A stretch of DNA of 9,976 nt from assembly GCA_021813195.1 (NCBI GenBank), contig JAKALI010000101.1, positions 1 through 9,976 of the forward strand. Reading direction: 5' to 3'. Positions 1 to 5,944 of this stretch are shown in pieces (the stretch's first letter is position 1; every line of letters starts with the position of its first letter). The notes beneath the pieces were generated by a model. It was not told where the DNA came from, did no database searches, and worked only from the letters and a program-made list of their open reading frames with translations. Both the position numbers and the translations under genes were made by a program. Origin of the DNA: Pseudomonadota bacterium (GTDB taxonomy: Bacteria; Pseudomonadota; Alphaproteobacteria; Rhizobiales; Hyphomicrobiaceae).

Positions 1-165
1 AGGTAACTCAATGGAATTGACAAAGCCGCCATGAGGTTAAGATTTCCATCTGATAACGACTATCGCGATGTCGATAATATCGCTGATGTGTCTGACATAA
101 CCACTTTGATGACTATGCTATCGACAGCAACCGAAGTAACAAAGGTTACTCCTGAAACAGCGGCG
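1..165. other. AT-rich segment of unknown origin joined to the portal gene
   Basis: The first 150 bases are about 41% G+C by hand count, while the next 120 or so bases (181-300) are about 63%. On the + strand the segment is open in the portal reading frame from the ATG at 31. Those roughly 45 residues do not resemble the N-terminal half of an HK97-type portal, which should stand here. Another frame ends with TGA at 32-34, overlapping the ATG at 31 as ATGA, so 1-34 could be the tail of an upstream gene. A small perfect inverted repeat lies at 135-150. I recognise no gene, transposase end or tRNA in the segment. It may be foreign DNA brought in by recombination, or an assembly join at a contig end. 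Confidence 0.6.
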
Positions 166-771
166 ACAGCAATCGACATTCACAACACGGCATCACGTTG
201 GAACAAGGCGCTACTCGACAACTCGGCGCGTCCTTCGGGCGCGCTCGTCTATGGCGCGCGCGACGGACGCATGACGGCTGAGCAGTTCGAGCGCTTGAAA
301 AGTGAGTTGGAGAGTGGGTTCCAGGGCGCGCGTCAGGCCGGCCGGCCGATGTTGCTGGAGGGCGGGCTCGATTGGAAGCCATTGAGCCTCAGCCCCAAGG
401 ACATGGACTTCATCGAAGCCAAGAATGCAGCCGCCCGCGAGATTGCGCTCGCCATCGGGGTTCCGCCCATGCTTCTTGGAATCCCTGGCGACAACACCTA
501 CTCGAATTATCAGGAAGCGACGCGCGCGTTCTGGCGGCAGACAGTGTTACCACTCGTTGCGCGCTCAGCGAAGGCGCTATCAGCGTGGCTCTCGCCGGCT
601 TTTGGGGGTGCATTGGATTTGCGGGCCGATCTCGACCAAGTGGAGGCGCTGGCACCTGAGCGCGAGGCCCTCTGGTCAAGGTTGAACCAAGCGACCTTCC
701 TGACGATCGAGGAAAAGCGCGAAGCAGCTGGCTATACGCCAAGTGTGAGTGGCGGTTTGCGAGGCGAGTGA
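31..771 (+). CDS. g3: HK97-family phage/GTA portal protein, C-terminal half with a replaced N-terminus
   Basis: Portal proteins form the twelve-subunit ring at one head vertex through which DNA is packaged and leaves. From about residue 47 (base 169) onward the protein is clearly portal: AIDIHNTASRWNKALLDNS at 47-65, SARPSGALVYG at 65-75, and the strongly conserved IGVPPMLLGIPGDNTYSNY at 142-160. It ends in a normal C-terminal region. Family members are usually about 390-400 residues, so nearly half is missing. The first 45 residues are low-complexity (TTLMTMLSTATEVTKV) and come from AT-rich DNA, so I regard the ATG at 31 as the formal start of a fusion and not the native start. The stop at 769-771 lies 4 bases before the next gene. 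As it stands the product is unlikely to form a working portal. Family identity of the C-terminal part is firm. The nature of the N-terminus is unknown. Confidence 0.82.
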   Translation: MRLRFPSDNDYRDVDNIADVSDITTLMTMLSTATEVTKVTPETAATAIDIHNTASRWNKALLDNSARPSGALVYGARDGRMTAEQFERLKSELESGFQGARQAGRPMLLEGGLDWKPLSLSPKDMDFIEAKNAAAREIALAIGVPPMLLGIPGDNTYSNYQEATRAFWRQTVLPLVARSAKALSAWLSPAFGGALDLRADLDQVEALAPEREALWSRLNQATFLTIEEKREAAGYTPSVSGGLRGE

Positions 772-775
772 CTCC

Positions 776-1474
776 ATGACGGTGCAACAGACGTCCGGCT
801 TGGCGCCGGAATTGAAGTATATCGCCCTCGATCTGTCCGACGTGGCGACTGACGGTATATTTGAAGGTTATGCGAGCCTCTTTCACCGTGAAGACCTCGC
901 GCGGGATGTGATGCTCCCCGGAGCCTTCCGAGCCAGTCTTGCGGCTAGGGGGCATTCGGGGATTCGTATGCTCTTCCAGCACGACCCCAACCAGCCCATC
1001 GGCGTGTGGGAGTCGATTGAGGAAGATCGGCGGGGTCTCAAGGTTCGGGGGCGGTTGACGCTCGACGTGGAAAAAGCGCGCGAGGTTTTCTCGCTGATGA
1101 AAGTCGGCGCGATCGACGGTCTGTCGATCGGGTTCAAGCCGACGCGCTTCAAGCGCGACCGGCGTACGGGGGTGCGCCGCTTGGAAAGCGTCGATTTATG
1201 GGAAATTTCGATCGTTACATTCCCGATGCAACCCGGTGCGCGCATCGCGGAGATCAAAACGTGGCCGTTCGCGGGGCAAGTGCCGAGCGAACGTCAATTC
1301 GAGCGCTGGCTCACGCGGGATGCTGGGCTTGCGCGTTCGGAGGCCCGTGCGCTGATGCGCAATGGTCTCAAAGGCCTGATGGCCCTGCGGGATGCGGGTG
1401 AGGCCGAAGACGAGGTGGGCGATGTGCGCCGCAGTCTCAGGCGGGCCATCGCACGTCTCAAAACTGCAACCTGA
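776..1474 (+). CDS. g4: HK97-family prohead maturation protease (GTA gp4)
   Basis: This 232-residue serine protease cleaves the N-terminal delta domain from the capsid protein inside the prohead, which allows expansion and maturation. The HK97 gp4 / peptidase U35 pattern is plain: the GYASLFHRED strand at 31-40, DVMLPGAF at 44-51, catalytic-type His69 in LFQHDP, and Ser117 in DGLSIGF. Glu143 in LWEISIVTFPMQP is a further conserved position. I chose the ATG at 776 because a GAGG stands at 761-764 and conserved sequence begins soon after. A GTG at 749 would add nine residues but lies inside the portal gene. The C-terminal 60 residues (about 170-232) are charged and helical, as in the longer GTA forms. 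The gene sits between portal and capsid, the standard place. Confidence 0.95.
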   Translation: MTVQQTSGLAPELKYIALDLSDVATDGIFEGYASLFHREDLARDVMLPGAFRASLAARGHSGIRMLFQHDPNQPIGVWESIEEDRRGLKVRGRLTLDVEKAREVFSLMKVGAIDGLSIGFKPTRFKRDRRTGVRRLESVDLWEISIVTFPMQPGARIAEIKTWPFAGQVPSERQFERWLTRDAGLARSEARALMRNGLKGLMALRDAGEAEDEVGDVRRSLRRAIARLKTAT

Positions 1475-1486
1475 CACGCTAATCGC

Positions 1487-1491
1487 AAGGA
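1487..1491 (+). promoter_or_regulatory. Ribosome binding site of the major capsid gene
   Basis: AAGGA stands six bases before the ATG at 1498. It is one of the better Shine-Dalgarno matches in the window, in keeping with the need for high capsid synthesis. The capsid gene is separated from g4 by 23 bases, so it initiates on its own and does not depend on stop-start overlap. Confidence 0.7.
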
Positions 1492-1497
1492 TAGACT

Positions 1498-2721
1498 ATG
1501 ACAGAGCGAACCGACCTTGAAATGAAGGCCGGCCACAGCGGGCTTGCCCGTGACGTGGATGAGCTGATGGAAGCATTCGAAGCCTTCAAAGCAGCCAACG
1601 ACGCGCGGCTTGCCGAAATCGAAGCCAAAGGTGCGCCCGATGCTCTCACCGCCGAGAAGCTCGCCCGGATCGAGCGAACGCTCGATGAACTGCAATTGAA
1701 ACAGGCCCGTCCCCCGCGCGGCGGAGCCGATGGACTGCGTTCGAGTGCGCGACTTGCCCACCAGACAGCATTCGAAGGTTATGTGCGCAAAGGTGAAACG
1801 CATGGGCTGCGCGATCTGGAACTGAAGGCCTTGTCGGTCGGCTCCGATCCCGATGGTGGCTATTTGGTACCAGACGAGACCGAGCGCGCCGTCAACACCG
1901 CTCTCAAAGCGGTCTCACCGATACGCGCGATCGCCGGCGTGCGGCAAGTATCGGGCTCAGCGCTGAAGGTGCCGTTTGCAACCTCGGGTCCCGCCACCGG
2001 CTGGGTCGGGGCGACGGCCGCGCGACCCCAGACGGCGACGCCGACATTGGCCGAACTCGCCTTCCCCACTATGGAACTCTACGCCATGCCGGCGGCCACA
2101 CAGAGCCTGCTCGATGACAGTGCTGTGGATATCGATGCCTGGCTGGCTGAGGAGGTCCGTATCGCTTTCGCCAAGCAGGAAGGAGAAGCCTTCATTTCGG
2201 GTGACGGCGCCAACAAACCCCGCGGCTTTCTGGACTATCCGACGGTTGCCAACGCGTCGTGGACGTGGGGCAATGTGGGTTTCATTGCAACCGGCGTGGC
2301 CGGGGCCTTTCCAGCAACCGATCCAGCCGACAAGCTCATCGACCTCGCGTATGCCGTCAAAGGTCCCTATCGGGCCAATGGCCACTTTGTCATGAATCGG
2401 CACACGCTGTCGGTCGTACGCAAGATGAAGGACTCCGATGGTGCCTACATCTGGCAGCCCTCCACGGAGGCCGGTCAACCCTCGATGCTGTTGGGCTATC
2501 CGGTGGTCGAAGCCGAAGACATGCCAAACATTTCGGCTGGCAGCCATGCCATCGCGTTCGGCGACTTCGCGAGCGGTTACCTGATCGTCGATCGGCTTGG
2601 CATTCGCGTCCTGCGCGATCCCTATAGCGCGAAGCCTTATGTGCTCTTCTACACCACGAAGCGCGTGGGCGGCGGCATCAGGGATTTCGACGCAATCAAA
2701 CTGCTCAAATTTGCGGCGTAA
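1498..2721 (+). CDS. g5: HK97-fold major capsid protein (GTA gp5)
   Basis: This 407-residue protein forms the shell of the head. Residues 1 to about 110 are a charged, helical delta (scaffolding) domain with coiled-coil character, for example DVDELMEAFEAFKAANDARL at 19-38. They are followed by the typical mature start region LKALSVGSDPDGGYLVPDE at 109-127. By analogy with HK97 and RcGTA, the g4 protease should cut near residue 110, leaving about 297 residues; the exact site is inferred. The rest shows HK97-fold landmarks: the E-loop and A-domain region with SGSALKVPFA, EEVRIAFAKQEGEAFISGDG, the GYPVVEAEDMP segment, and a C-terminal YTTKRVGGGIRDFDAIKLLK. Length is as expected for the family. 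A strong hairpin terminator follows 50 bases after the stop. Confidence 0.97.
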   Translation: MTERTDLEMKAGHSGLARDVDELMEAFEAFKAANDARLAEIEAKGAPDALTAEKLARIERTLDELQLKQARPPRGGADGLRSSARLAHQTAFEGYVRKGETHGLRDLELKALSVGSDPDGGYLVPDETERAVNTALKAVSPIRAIAGVRQVSGSALKVPFATSGPATGWVGATAARPQTATPTLAELAFPTMELYAMPAATQSLLDDSAVDIDAWLAEEVRIAFAKQEGEAFISGDGANKPRGFLDYPTVANASWTWGNVGFIATGVAGAFPATDPADKLIDLAYAVKGPYRANGHFVMNRHTLSVVRKMKDSDGAYIWQPSTEAGQPSMLLGYPVVEAEDMPNISAGSHAIAFGDFASGYLIVDRLGIRVLRDPYSAKPYVLFYTTKRVGGGIRDFDAIKLLKFAA

Positions 2722-2836
2722 CGGCTGCAGCGAAACCTGCGCGCCGTCCCTCCTCCCGCGCGCAGTATCCTGGCGGAGTCATATGCTTGTCGCATGTGGC
2801 TCCGCCGCTTTTTTCAGGTTCATGTGCGAGGTACGC
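2722..2836 (+). other. Intergenic region between capsid and connector genes
   Basis: These 115 bases are the largest gap in the cluster. They contain the terminator hairpin at 2772-2814 and, at their end, the g6 ribosome binding site GAGG at 2828-2831. I see no convincing -35/-10 pair. The first 50 bases after the capsid stop are pyrimidine-rich (GTCCCTCCTCCCGCGCGC) with no gene. Confidence 0.6.
2772..2814 (+). terminator. Intrinsic-terminator-like hairpin after the capsid gene
   Basis: The arm at 2772-2786 pairs along all 15 bases with 2792-2806, counting two G-U wobbles, around a 5-base TTGTC loop. The base of the stem is GC-rich (GGCGGAG with CTCCGCC). Two bases later comes a run of six T at 2809-2814. 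This has the form of a rho-independent terminator on the + strand. It lies between g5 and g6, both + strand, and the next start codon is only 22 bases after the T run, leaving little room for a promoter. It therefore probably acts as a partial terminator, or as a 3' stabiliser of capsid mRNA that sets a high capsid to tail ratio. The structure is seen; the function is inferred. Confidence 0.8.
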
Positions 2837-3412
2837 ATGGCACTGATATTTCGGAGTGGTCCGTCAGTTGAACCCGTATCCGTCAGCGAAGCCAAAGCGC
2901 ATCTGCGCCTTGAGACCGATGGCGATGATACGCTCGTCGCCAGCCTCATTCTGACGTCGCGGCTGCACATCGAGCAGGCGCTCGGGCTCGCACTGATCAC
3001 GCAGGAGTGGACCTATGTTCGGGATCGCTGGCCACGCGGGGGTGAGTTGATTTTGCCGTTGCGGCCGGTGCAAGCGGTTAGCGCCGCGCGCATCTTCGCC
3101 GCGGACGGCACTTTTCAGCTTCTCGATGCTGCTGACTATCTGCTCGACGGTCAAGGTACGCCCGCGCGCCTCATCGCTGCTGAGGGGACTTGGCCGGTGC
3201 CAGGTCGCGCTGCTCAGGGTATTGAGATCGACATACGTGTTGGCTTCGGCGATGCGGCCTCAGATGTGCCAAGACCCATCCGGCAGGCGCTCCTGCTGCT
3301 GGTCGCCCACTGGTACGAGCATCGCGATCCCATCGAAATCGGTTCGCTTGAAGCCGCTATTCCATCGGCGGTGTCGGAGCTGCTGATGCCTTATCGGGTG
3401 GAACGGCTATGA
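2837..3412 (+). CDS. g6: Head-tail connector protein, HK97 gp6 / phiE125 gp8-like (GTA gp6)
   Basis: This 191-residue adaptor forms the ring placed directly under the portal and links it to the head-closure protein. The N-terminus has the family form: a PVSVSEAKAHLRLETDGDD segment (13-31) followed by a helix LVASLILTSRLHIEQALG typical of gp6-like connectors. The C-terminal part, IRQALLLLVAHWYEHRDP with a late LMPYRVERL, is also characteristic. The frame is open upstream through the terminator into the capsid gene. I take the ATG at 2837 because GAGG ends 5 bases before it and conserved sequence starts there. An in-frame ATG at 2822 would add five residues. The stop overlaps the next start as ATGA. 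Function is assigned by family and position. Confidence 0.9.
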   Translation: MALIFRSGPSVEPVSVSEAKAHLRLETDGDDTLVASLILTSRLHIEQALGLALITQEWTYVRDRWPRGGELILPLRPVQAVSAARIFAADGTFQLLDAADYLLDGQGTPARLIAAEGTWPVPGRAAQGIEIDIRVGFGDAASDVPRPIRQALLLLVAHWYEHRDPIEIGSLEAAIPSAVSELLMPYRVERL

Positions 3413-3738
3413 GCACGGTGAAAATCGCCGACTTGCGCCACCGCGTCGTCGTAGAGGAGCCGGTGCGCACACCCGACGGCGGCGGCGGCGCAATCCAAAC
3501 GTGGAGCCCGATTGCCGAGGTTTGGGCAGAGATCCGGCCGCTCAACGGGAGTGAACGCGTTGTGGCAGACGCTATCGCGGGTCGCATCACGCATGAGATC
3601 TGGATGCGTTGGCGCGAAGGCGTAGGCCCGCATCTGCGGTTGCGGTATGGCTCACGAATATTCGACCTGCTGTCGGTTCTCGATGTCGATGAACAGCATC
3701 GCTTCCTACGTTGTCTTGTCGAGGAGCGTCTGTCATGA
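3409..3738 (+). CDS. g7: Phage head closure / head-tail joining protein (GTA gp7)
   Basis: This 109-residue protein belongs to the SPP1 gp16 / HK97 gp7 head-closure family, which seals the connector after packaging and offers the docking face for the tail. Visible family signs are the start IADLRHRVVVEEPVRTPDGG (6-25), a central VWAEIRPLNGSERVVADAIAG, then THEIWMRWREG and the C-terminal LRLRYGSRIFDLLSVLDVDE pattern of short beta strands. It starts by ATGA overlap with g6 and ends by ATGA overlap with the next small gene, so it is almost certainly translated by coupling within the connector block. Length is normal. Confidence 0.92.
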   Translation: MSTVKIADLRHRVVVEEPVRTPDGGGGAIQTWSPIAEVWAEIRPLNGSERVVADAIAGRITHEIWMRWREGVGPHLRLRYGSRIFDLLSVLDVDEQHRFLRCLVEERLS

Positions 3739-3932
3739 AATTGCGCTGTGACGTCCGCATGGGGCCAATCTCGCAGCGGGGCGCTCGTTTTGCGCGGCGT
3801 GTTGGCCGCATTCTCTTTCGCGCGGCTGACGTCCGTCGACGAGCAACCCGTCCGACAATGACCGCGCCGCTCGCACCCACCAAGGCGATCGCTCGAGAAA
3901 TCGGGACGGACGATACGGGAGCCGTCACATGA
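3735..3932 (+). CDS. Small arginine-rich protein of unknown function between g7 and g8
   Basis: This gene encodes 65 residues. It starts by a 4-base ATGA overlap with g7 and ends by another with g8, so its frame is fitted exactly between two real genes; that is the main support for its being translated. Residues 13-41 are strongly basic (QRGARFARRVGRILFRAADV and then RRRATRP) and could form a cationic amphipathic helix. The C-terminus (44-65) is Ala/Thr-rich and ends acidic. No signal peptide, membrane segment or metal site is visible. I recognise no family, and I do not recall a gene at this point in RcGTA. It could be a nucleic-acid-contacting accessory or a small assembly factor, but there is no direct evidence. 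It may also be a poorly conserved filler open frame. Confidence 0.6.
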   Translation: MKLRCDVRMGPISQRGARFARRVGRILFRAADVRRRATRPTMTAPLAPTKAIAREIGTDDTGAVT

Positions 3933-4339
3933 CGAGCGCGGGTTGGGAGATGCAGAAGGCCCTCTATCAGCGTCTGGCATCGGATACGCAGCTGATAGCC
4001 CTCCTCGGCGGAGCCAAGATCTATGATGATGTCCCGCGCGGGGTGGCTCTGCCGTACGTGACCATCGGTGAAAGCACGATCCGCAATTGGGACACGGGTA
4101 GCGAGAATGGCCATGAGCATCTGGTGACCGTCACAGCATGGACGCGAGCGAATGGCGCGCGCGAAGCCCATGCCATCCTGGCGGTAATCGAGGGGCTATT
4201 GCACAACGCGTCCCTCACGCTGAGTGGTCACCATCTGATCAATTGCCGGCATGAATTGAGCGAAGTGCGTCGAGAGGGCGATGGCGAAACCACGCGCGGG
4301 ATTGTGCGTCTGCGGGCCGTGACAGAGCCGGACGCATGA
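3929..4339 (+). CDS. g8: DUF3168 tail completion / tail terminator-like protein (GTA gp8)
   Basis: This protein has 136 residues. DUF3168 proteins cap the head-proximal end of siphovirus-like tails and are related to tail terminators. The family form is clear: WEMQKALYQRLASDTQLIAL (6-25) for the first helix, then LGGAKIYDDVPRGVALPYVTIG, where the 'v-P..v..PYV.iG' pattern is diagnostic. Next come VTVTAWTRANG, a second helix with AILAVIEGLLH, and the strand-rich C-terminus CRHELSEVRREGDGETTRGIV. It is coupled to the small upstream gene by ATGA and is followed by 31 bases containing the g9 ribosome binding site. Confidence 0.9.
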   Translation: MTSAGWEMQKALYQRLASDTQLIALLGGAKIYDDVPRGVALPYVTIGESTIRNWDTGSENGHEHLVTVTAWTRANGAREAHAILAVIEGLLHNASLTLSGHHLINCRHELSEVRREGDGETTRGIVRLRAVTEPDA

Positions 4340-4351
4340 CAATCATCTAGC

Positions 4352-4359
4352 AGGAAAGG
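4352..4359 (+). promoter_or_regulatory. Strong ribosome binding site for the major tail protein
   Basis: AGGAAAGG gives two overlapping Shine-Dalgarno cores 11 bases before the ATG at 4371. The preceding genes depend on stop-start overlaps, while this high-copy tube gene has its own signal. Confidence 0.6.
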
Positions 4360-4370
4360 CGGCAGCGATC

Positions 4371-4784
4371 ATGGTGGCACAAAAGGGCAAAGATCTCCTG
4401 TTGAAGGTGGATAGCACCGGAGCCGGTGCGTTCACGACGGTCGCGGGCTTGCGCTCGCGTGCTATCGCATTCAATGCGGAAACCGTCGATATCACCCATC
4501 AAGAGTCGGCGGGGGCTTGGCGTGAACTGCTGGCCGGCGCGGGTGTGAAATCCGTGCGCTTGACGGGATCTGGGATCTTCAAAGACGCAGCATCCGATGA
4601 ACTGATCCGCAGTTACGTCTTCAACGGGACGATCCGCTCCTGGCAGGTTGCGATACCCGATTTCGGTGTCGTCGAAGGGCTGTTCCAGATCACATCCTTT
4701 GAGTTGACCGGCCGCCACGACGGGGAGGTCGCCTTCGATCTCGCATTGGATTCGGCGGGCGAAATCACTTTCCAGGCAACATAA
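4371..4784 (+). CDS. g9: Phage major tail tube protein, TP901-1 family (GTA gp9)
   Basis: This 137-residue subunit stacks as hexameric rings to form the tail tube. It follows the TP901-1 / GTA major tail protein pattern: MVAQKGKDLLLKVDSTG at the start, VAGLRSRAIAFNAETVDITH with the ITHQES motif, then WRELLAGAGVKSVRLTGSGI, an IRSWQVAIPDFGVVEGLFQI segment and a final ITFQAT. Length matches the family. It begins its own translation unit: AGGAAAGG at 4352-4359 is a strong ribosome binding site 11 bases before the ATG, suiting a protein needed in many copies. Confidence 0.93.
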   Translation: MVAQKGKDLLLKVDSTGAGAFTTVAGLRSRAIAFNAETVDITHQESAGAWRELLAGAGVKSVRLTGSGIFKDAASDELIRSYVFNGTIRSWQVAIPDFGVVEGLFQITSFELTGRHDGEVAFDLALDSAGEITFQAT

Positions 4785-4794
4785 GGCGCAATCC

Positions 4795-5175
4795 ATGGTC
4801 AATCGTCATCGGGGTGAGATTGAAGCCGTTCTGGACGGTGAGCCCCATCGTCTCTGTTTGACGCTCGGTGCCCTTGCGGAACTCGAGGCCGCATTCGGCG
4901 AAGAGGACATGCTGGGACTTGCGACCCGTTTTGAAGGCGGTCGGATCTCGGCGCGCGACTGTGTGCGCATTATCGCCGCTGGCTTGCGGGGCGCGGGGTA
5001 TGACGTGACGAACGAAGCGGTTGCGCGCATGGGCACGCAGGGCGGTGCAGCCGGATTTGTGGATATCGTTGCCCGCCTACTCAACGCGACGTTCTCCGTA
5101 TCGGCGCCAAACGGCAGCGGTTCGGCCAAGACCGGTGCAGAGGACGATCCTGGCCCTTTCCCTGGGACGACGTGA
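4795..5175 (+). CDS. g10: GTA gp10 family protein, putative tail assembly chaperone (G-like)
   Basis: This gene encodes 126 residues. The GTA gp10 family is known from RcGTA-like clusters. The pattern is recognisable: an N-terminal RGEIEAVLDGEPHRLCLTLG (6-25), then ALAELEAAFGEEDM and a helix RISARDCVRIIAAGLRGAGY. From its position between the tube and tape-measure genes it is the likely counterpart of lambda gpG, a chaperone that coats the tape measure during tail assembly; that role is inferred. It starts 10 bases after the g9 stop, with AAGG at 4783-4786. The C-terminus (about 103-126) is Ser/Gly/Pro-rich and acidic and holds a -1 slippery heptamer at 5154-5160, five codons before the stop. 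Slippage there would extend the protein into g10.1. Confidence 0.88.
   Translation: MVNRHRGEIEAVLDGEPHRLCLTLGALAELEAAFGEEDMLGLATRFEGGRISARDCVRIIAAGLRGAGYDVTNEAVARMGTQGGAAGFVDIVARLLNATFSVSAPNGSGSAKTGAEDDPGPFPGTT
5154..5160 (+). promoter_or_regulatory. Candidate -1 programmed frameshift site C CCT TTC in g10
   Basis: The heptamer CCCTTTC matches the X XXY YYZ rule exactly in the g10 reading frame, with codons GGC CCT TTC. It lies 12 bases before the g10 stop at 5173-5175. The -1 frame is the g10.1 frame and stays open across the junction, reading P-F-P-W-D-D-V-M-A-L-G-L-G. The fused protein would be 186 residues. A hairpin downstream (5185-5190 with 5204-5209) is rather distant as a stimulator. 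The motif and frames are seen; slippage itself is inferred from the lambda G/GT arrangement. Confidence 0.55.
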
Positions 5176-5354
5176 TGGCGTTGGGGCTCGGCACCTTCGG
5201 TCTCGAGCCACACGTCTTCTGGGGCATGACGCTGCCAGAATTCAACGCCGCAATTCGAGGTCGATTGGGGCTGGGATCGAGCGCGACGGCGCCGACGCGC
5301 GCCGAGCTGCGTGACTTGATGAATCGGTTTCCGGATGCCGAGAGGACACGATGA
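5175..5354 (+). CDS. g10.1: Phage tail assembly chaperone (TAC, GTA gp10.1)
   Basis: As a separate gene this encodes 59 residues from the ATG at 5175, whose A is the last base of the g10 stop; a GTG at 5172 is the other possible start. The body MALGLGTFGLEPHVFWGMTL then PEFNAAIRGRLG and TRAELRDLMNRFPD fits the small GTA/phage TAC family found between gp10 and the tape measure. As I recall the family, its members begin with a Pro-Trp-acidic-x-x-Met stretch before this body. Here that stretch (PWDDVM) is present in frame but lies upstream of the ATG, overlapping the end of g10, which fits expression as a -1 fusion to g10. The stop overlaps the tape measure ATG (ATGA). The likely role is helping to load tube subunits on the tape measure. 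Confidence 0.85.
   Translation: MALGLGTFGLEPHVFWGMTLPEFNAAIRGRLGLGSSATAPTRAELRDLMNRFPDAERTR
5185..5209 (+). other. Hairpin downstream of the slippery site
   Basis: GGCTCG at 5185-5190 pairs perfectly with CGAGCC at 5204-5209, with a possible extra G-U pair and a loop of 11-13 bases. It begins 24 bases beyond the candidate slippery heptamer, further than the usual 5-9 base spacing of stimulators. It could support pausing, or it could be chance in GC-rich coding sequence. Confidence 0.3.
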
Positions 5355-5944
5355 CCAACTTTGATGACACGGCGGACCGCTGGACAATCGCAATCGACGC
5401 CGACACCAGCGGGCTCCAAAGCGAGTTGCGAGCGGCTGCTTCGCTTGGGCGTCAATTCGGCTCCGCATTAACGGCCGCTTTCGAAGGCATTGCCATCAAA
5501 GGTCGTTCGGTTTCGGATGTGTTGCGCGGACTGACGCTAAGATTGTCGGAACTGGTATTGAAAGCCGCGCTGCGCCCGCTTGAACAGGGATTCGGGAATT
5601 TTTTGGGTAGCCTATTCTCAGGCGGTCTCGGCTTCGCAAACGGTGGCGTGTTCCAGCAAGGCTTGCCCGTACCCTTCGCTCACGGTGGCGTCATCCAGAG
5701 CCCGATAGCCTTTCCCTTGCAGGCGGGTCGCGTCGGTATTGCGGGCGAACGGGGTGCGGAGGCGATCTTGCCGTTAGCCCGCGGCCCGGACGGCCGTCTC
5801 GGCGTTGTGTCCGCCGGCGGCGGTGGCGGCCCGCATATCACGATCAACGTCAGCGCAACGGATGTTGAGAGTTTCCGTCGCTCGGAGGCGCAGATTGGCG
5901 CACTTCTCGTGCGCACAATGGCATTGGGTCAGCGCAACATGTGA
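5351..5944 (+). CDS. g11: Short phage tail tape measure protein (GTA gp11)
   Basis: This 197-residue protein sets tail length and is probably ejected ahead of the DNA. The N-terminal third is helical (LQSELRAAASLGRQFGSALT at 22-41, and VLRGLTLRLSELVLKAALRP at 57-76). A hydrophobic Gly-rich stretch follows (FGNFLGSLFSGGLGFANGGV, 81-100), then repeated GGV turns (98-100, 112-114). The C-terminal domain AGERGAEAILPLARGPDGRL (131-150) is the usual tape-measure ending, followed by a five-Gly run and HITINVSATD. RcGTA g11 is likewise about 220 residues, far below the 600-1500 of most siphophages, so this is the normal GTA size. By the ruler relation of about 0.15 nm per residue it predicts a tail near 30 nm. 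It starts by ATGA overlap with g10.1. Confidence 0.92.
   Translation: MTNFDDTADRWTIAIDADTSGLQSELRAAASLGRQFGSALTAAFEGIAIKGRSVSDVLRGLTLRLSELVLKAALRPLEQGFGNFLGSLFSGGLGFANGGVFQQGLPVPFAHGGVIQSPIAFPLQAGRVGIAGERGAEAILPLARGPDGRLGVVSAGGGGGPHITINVSATDVESFRRSEAQIGALLVRTMALGQRNM

Noticed and set aside
11..34. Seven-codon reading frame MELTKPP from the ATG at 11, ending on the ATG at 31, with AGG at 1-3 as a possible ribosome site: a leader peptide.
   Set aside because: It sits at the very edge of the window and is more simply the end of an upstream frame (open back to base 2). Nothing shows attenuation.
410..982. Minus-strand open frame of 190 codons over the portal and protease genes.
   Set aside because: It runs opposite two clear GTA genes, crosses their boundary, is Arg/Ser-rich without family features, and is the usual shadow of GC-rich coding sequence.
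2597..2836. Upstream extension of the g6 reading frame through the terminator and into the capsid gene.
   Set aside because: The translated extension shows no connector similarity, and a ribosome site plus the conserved start favour the ATG at 2837.
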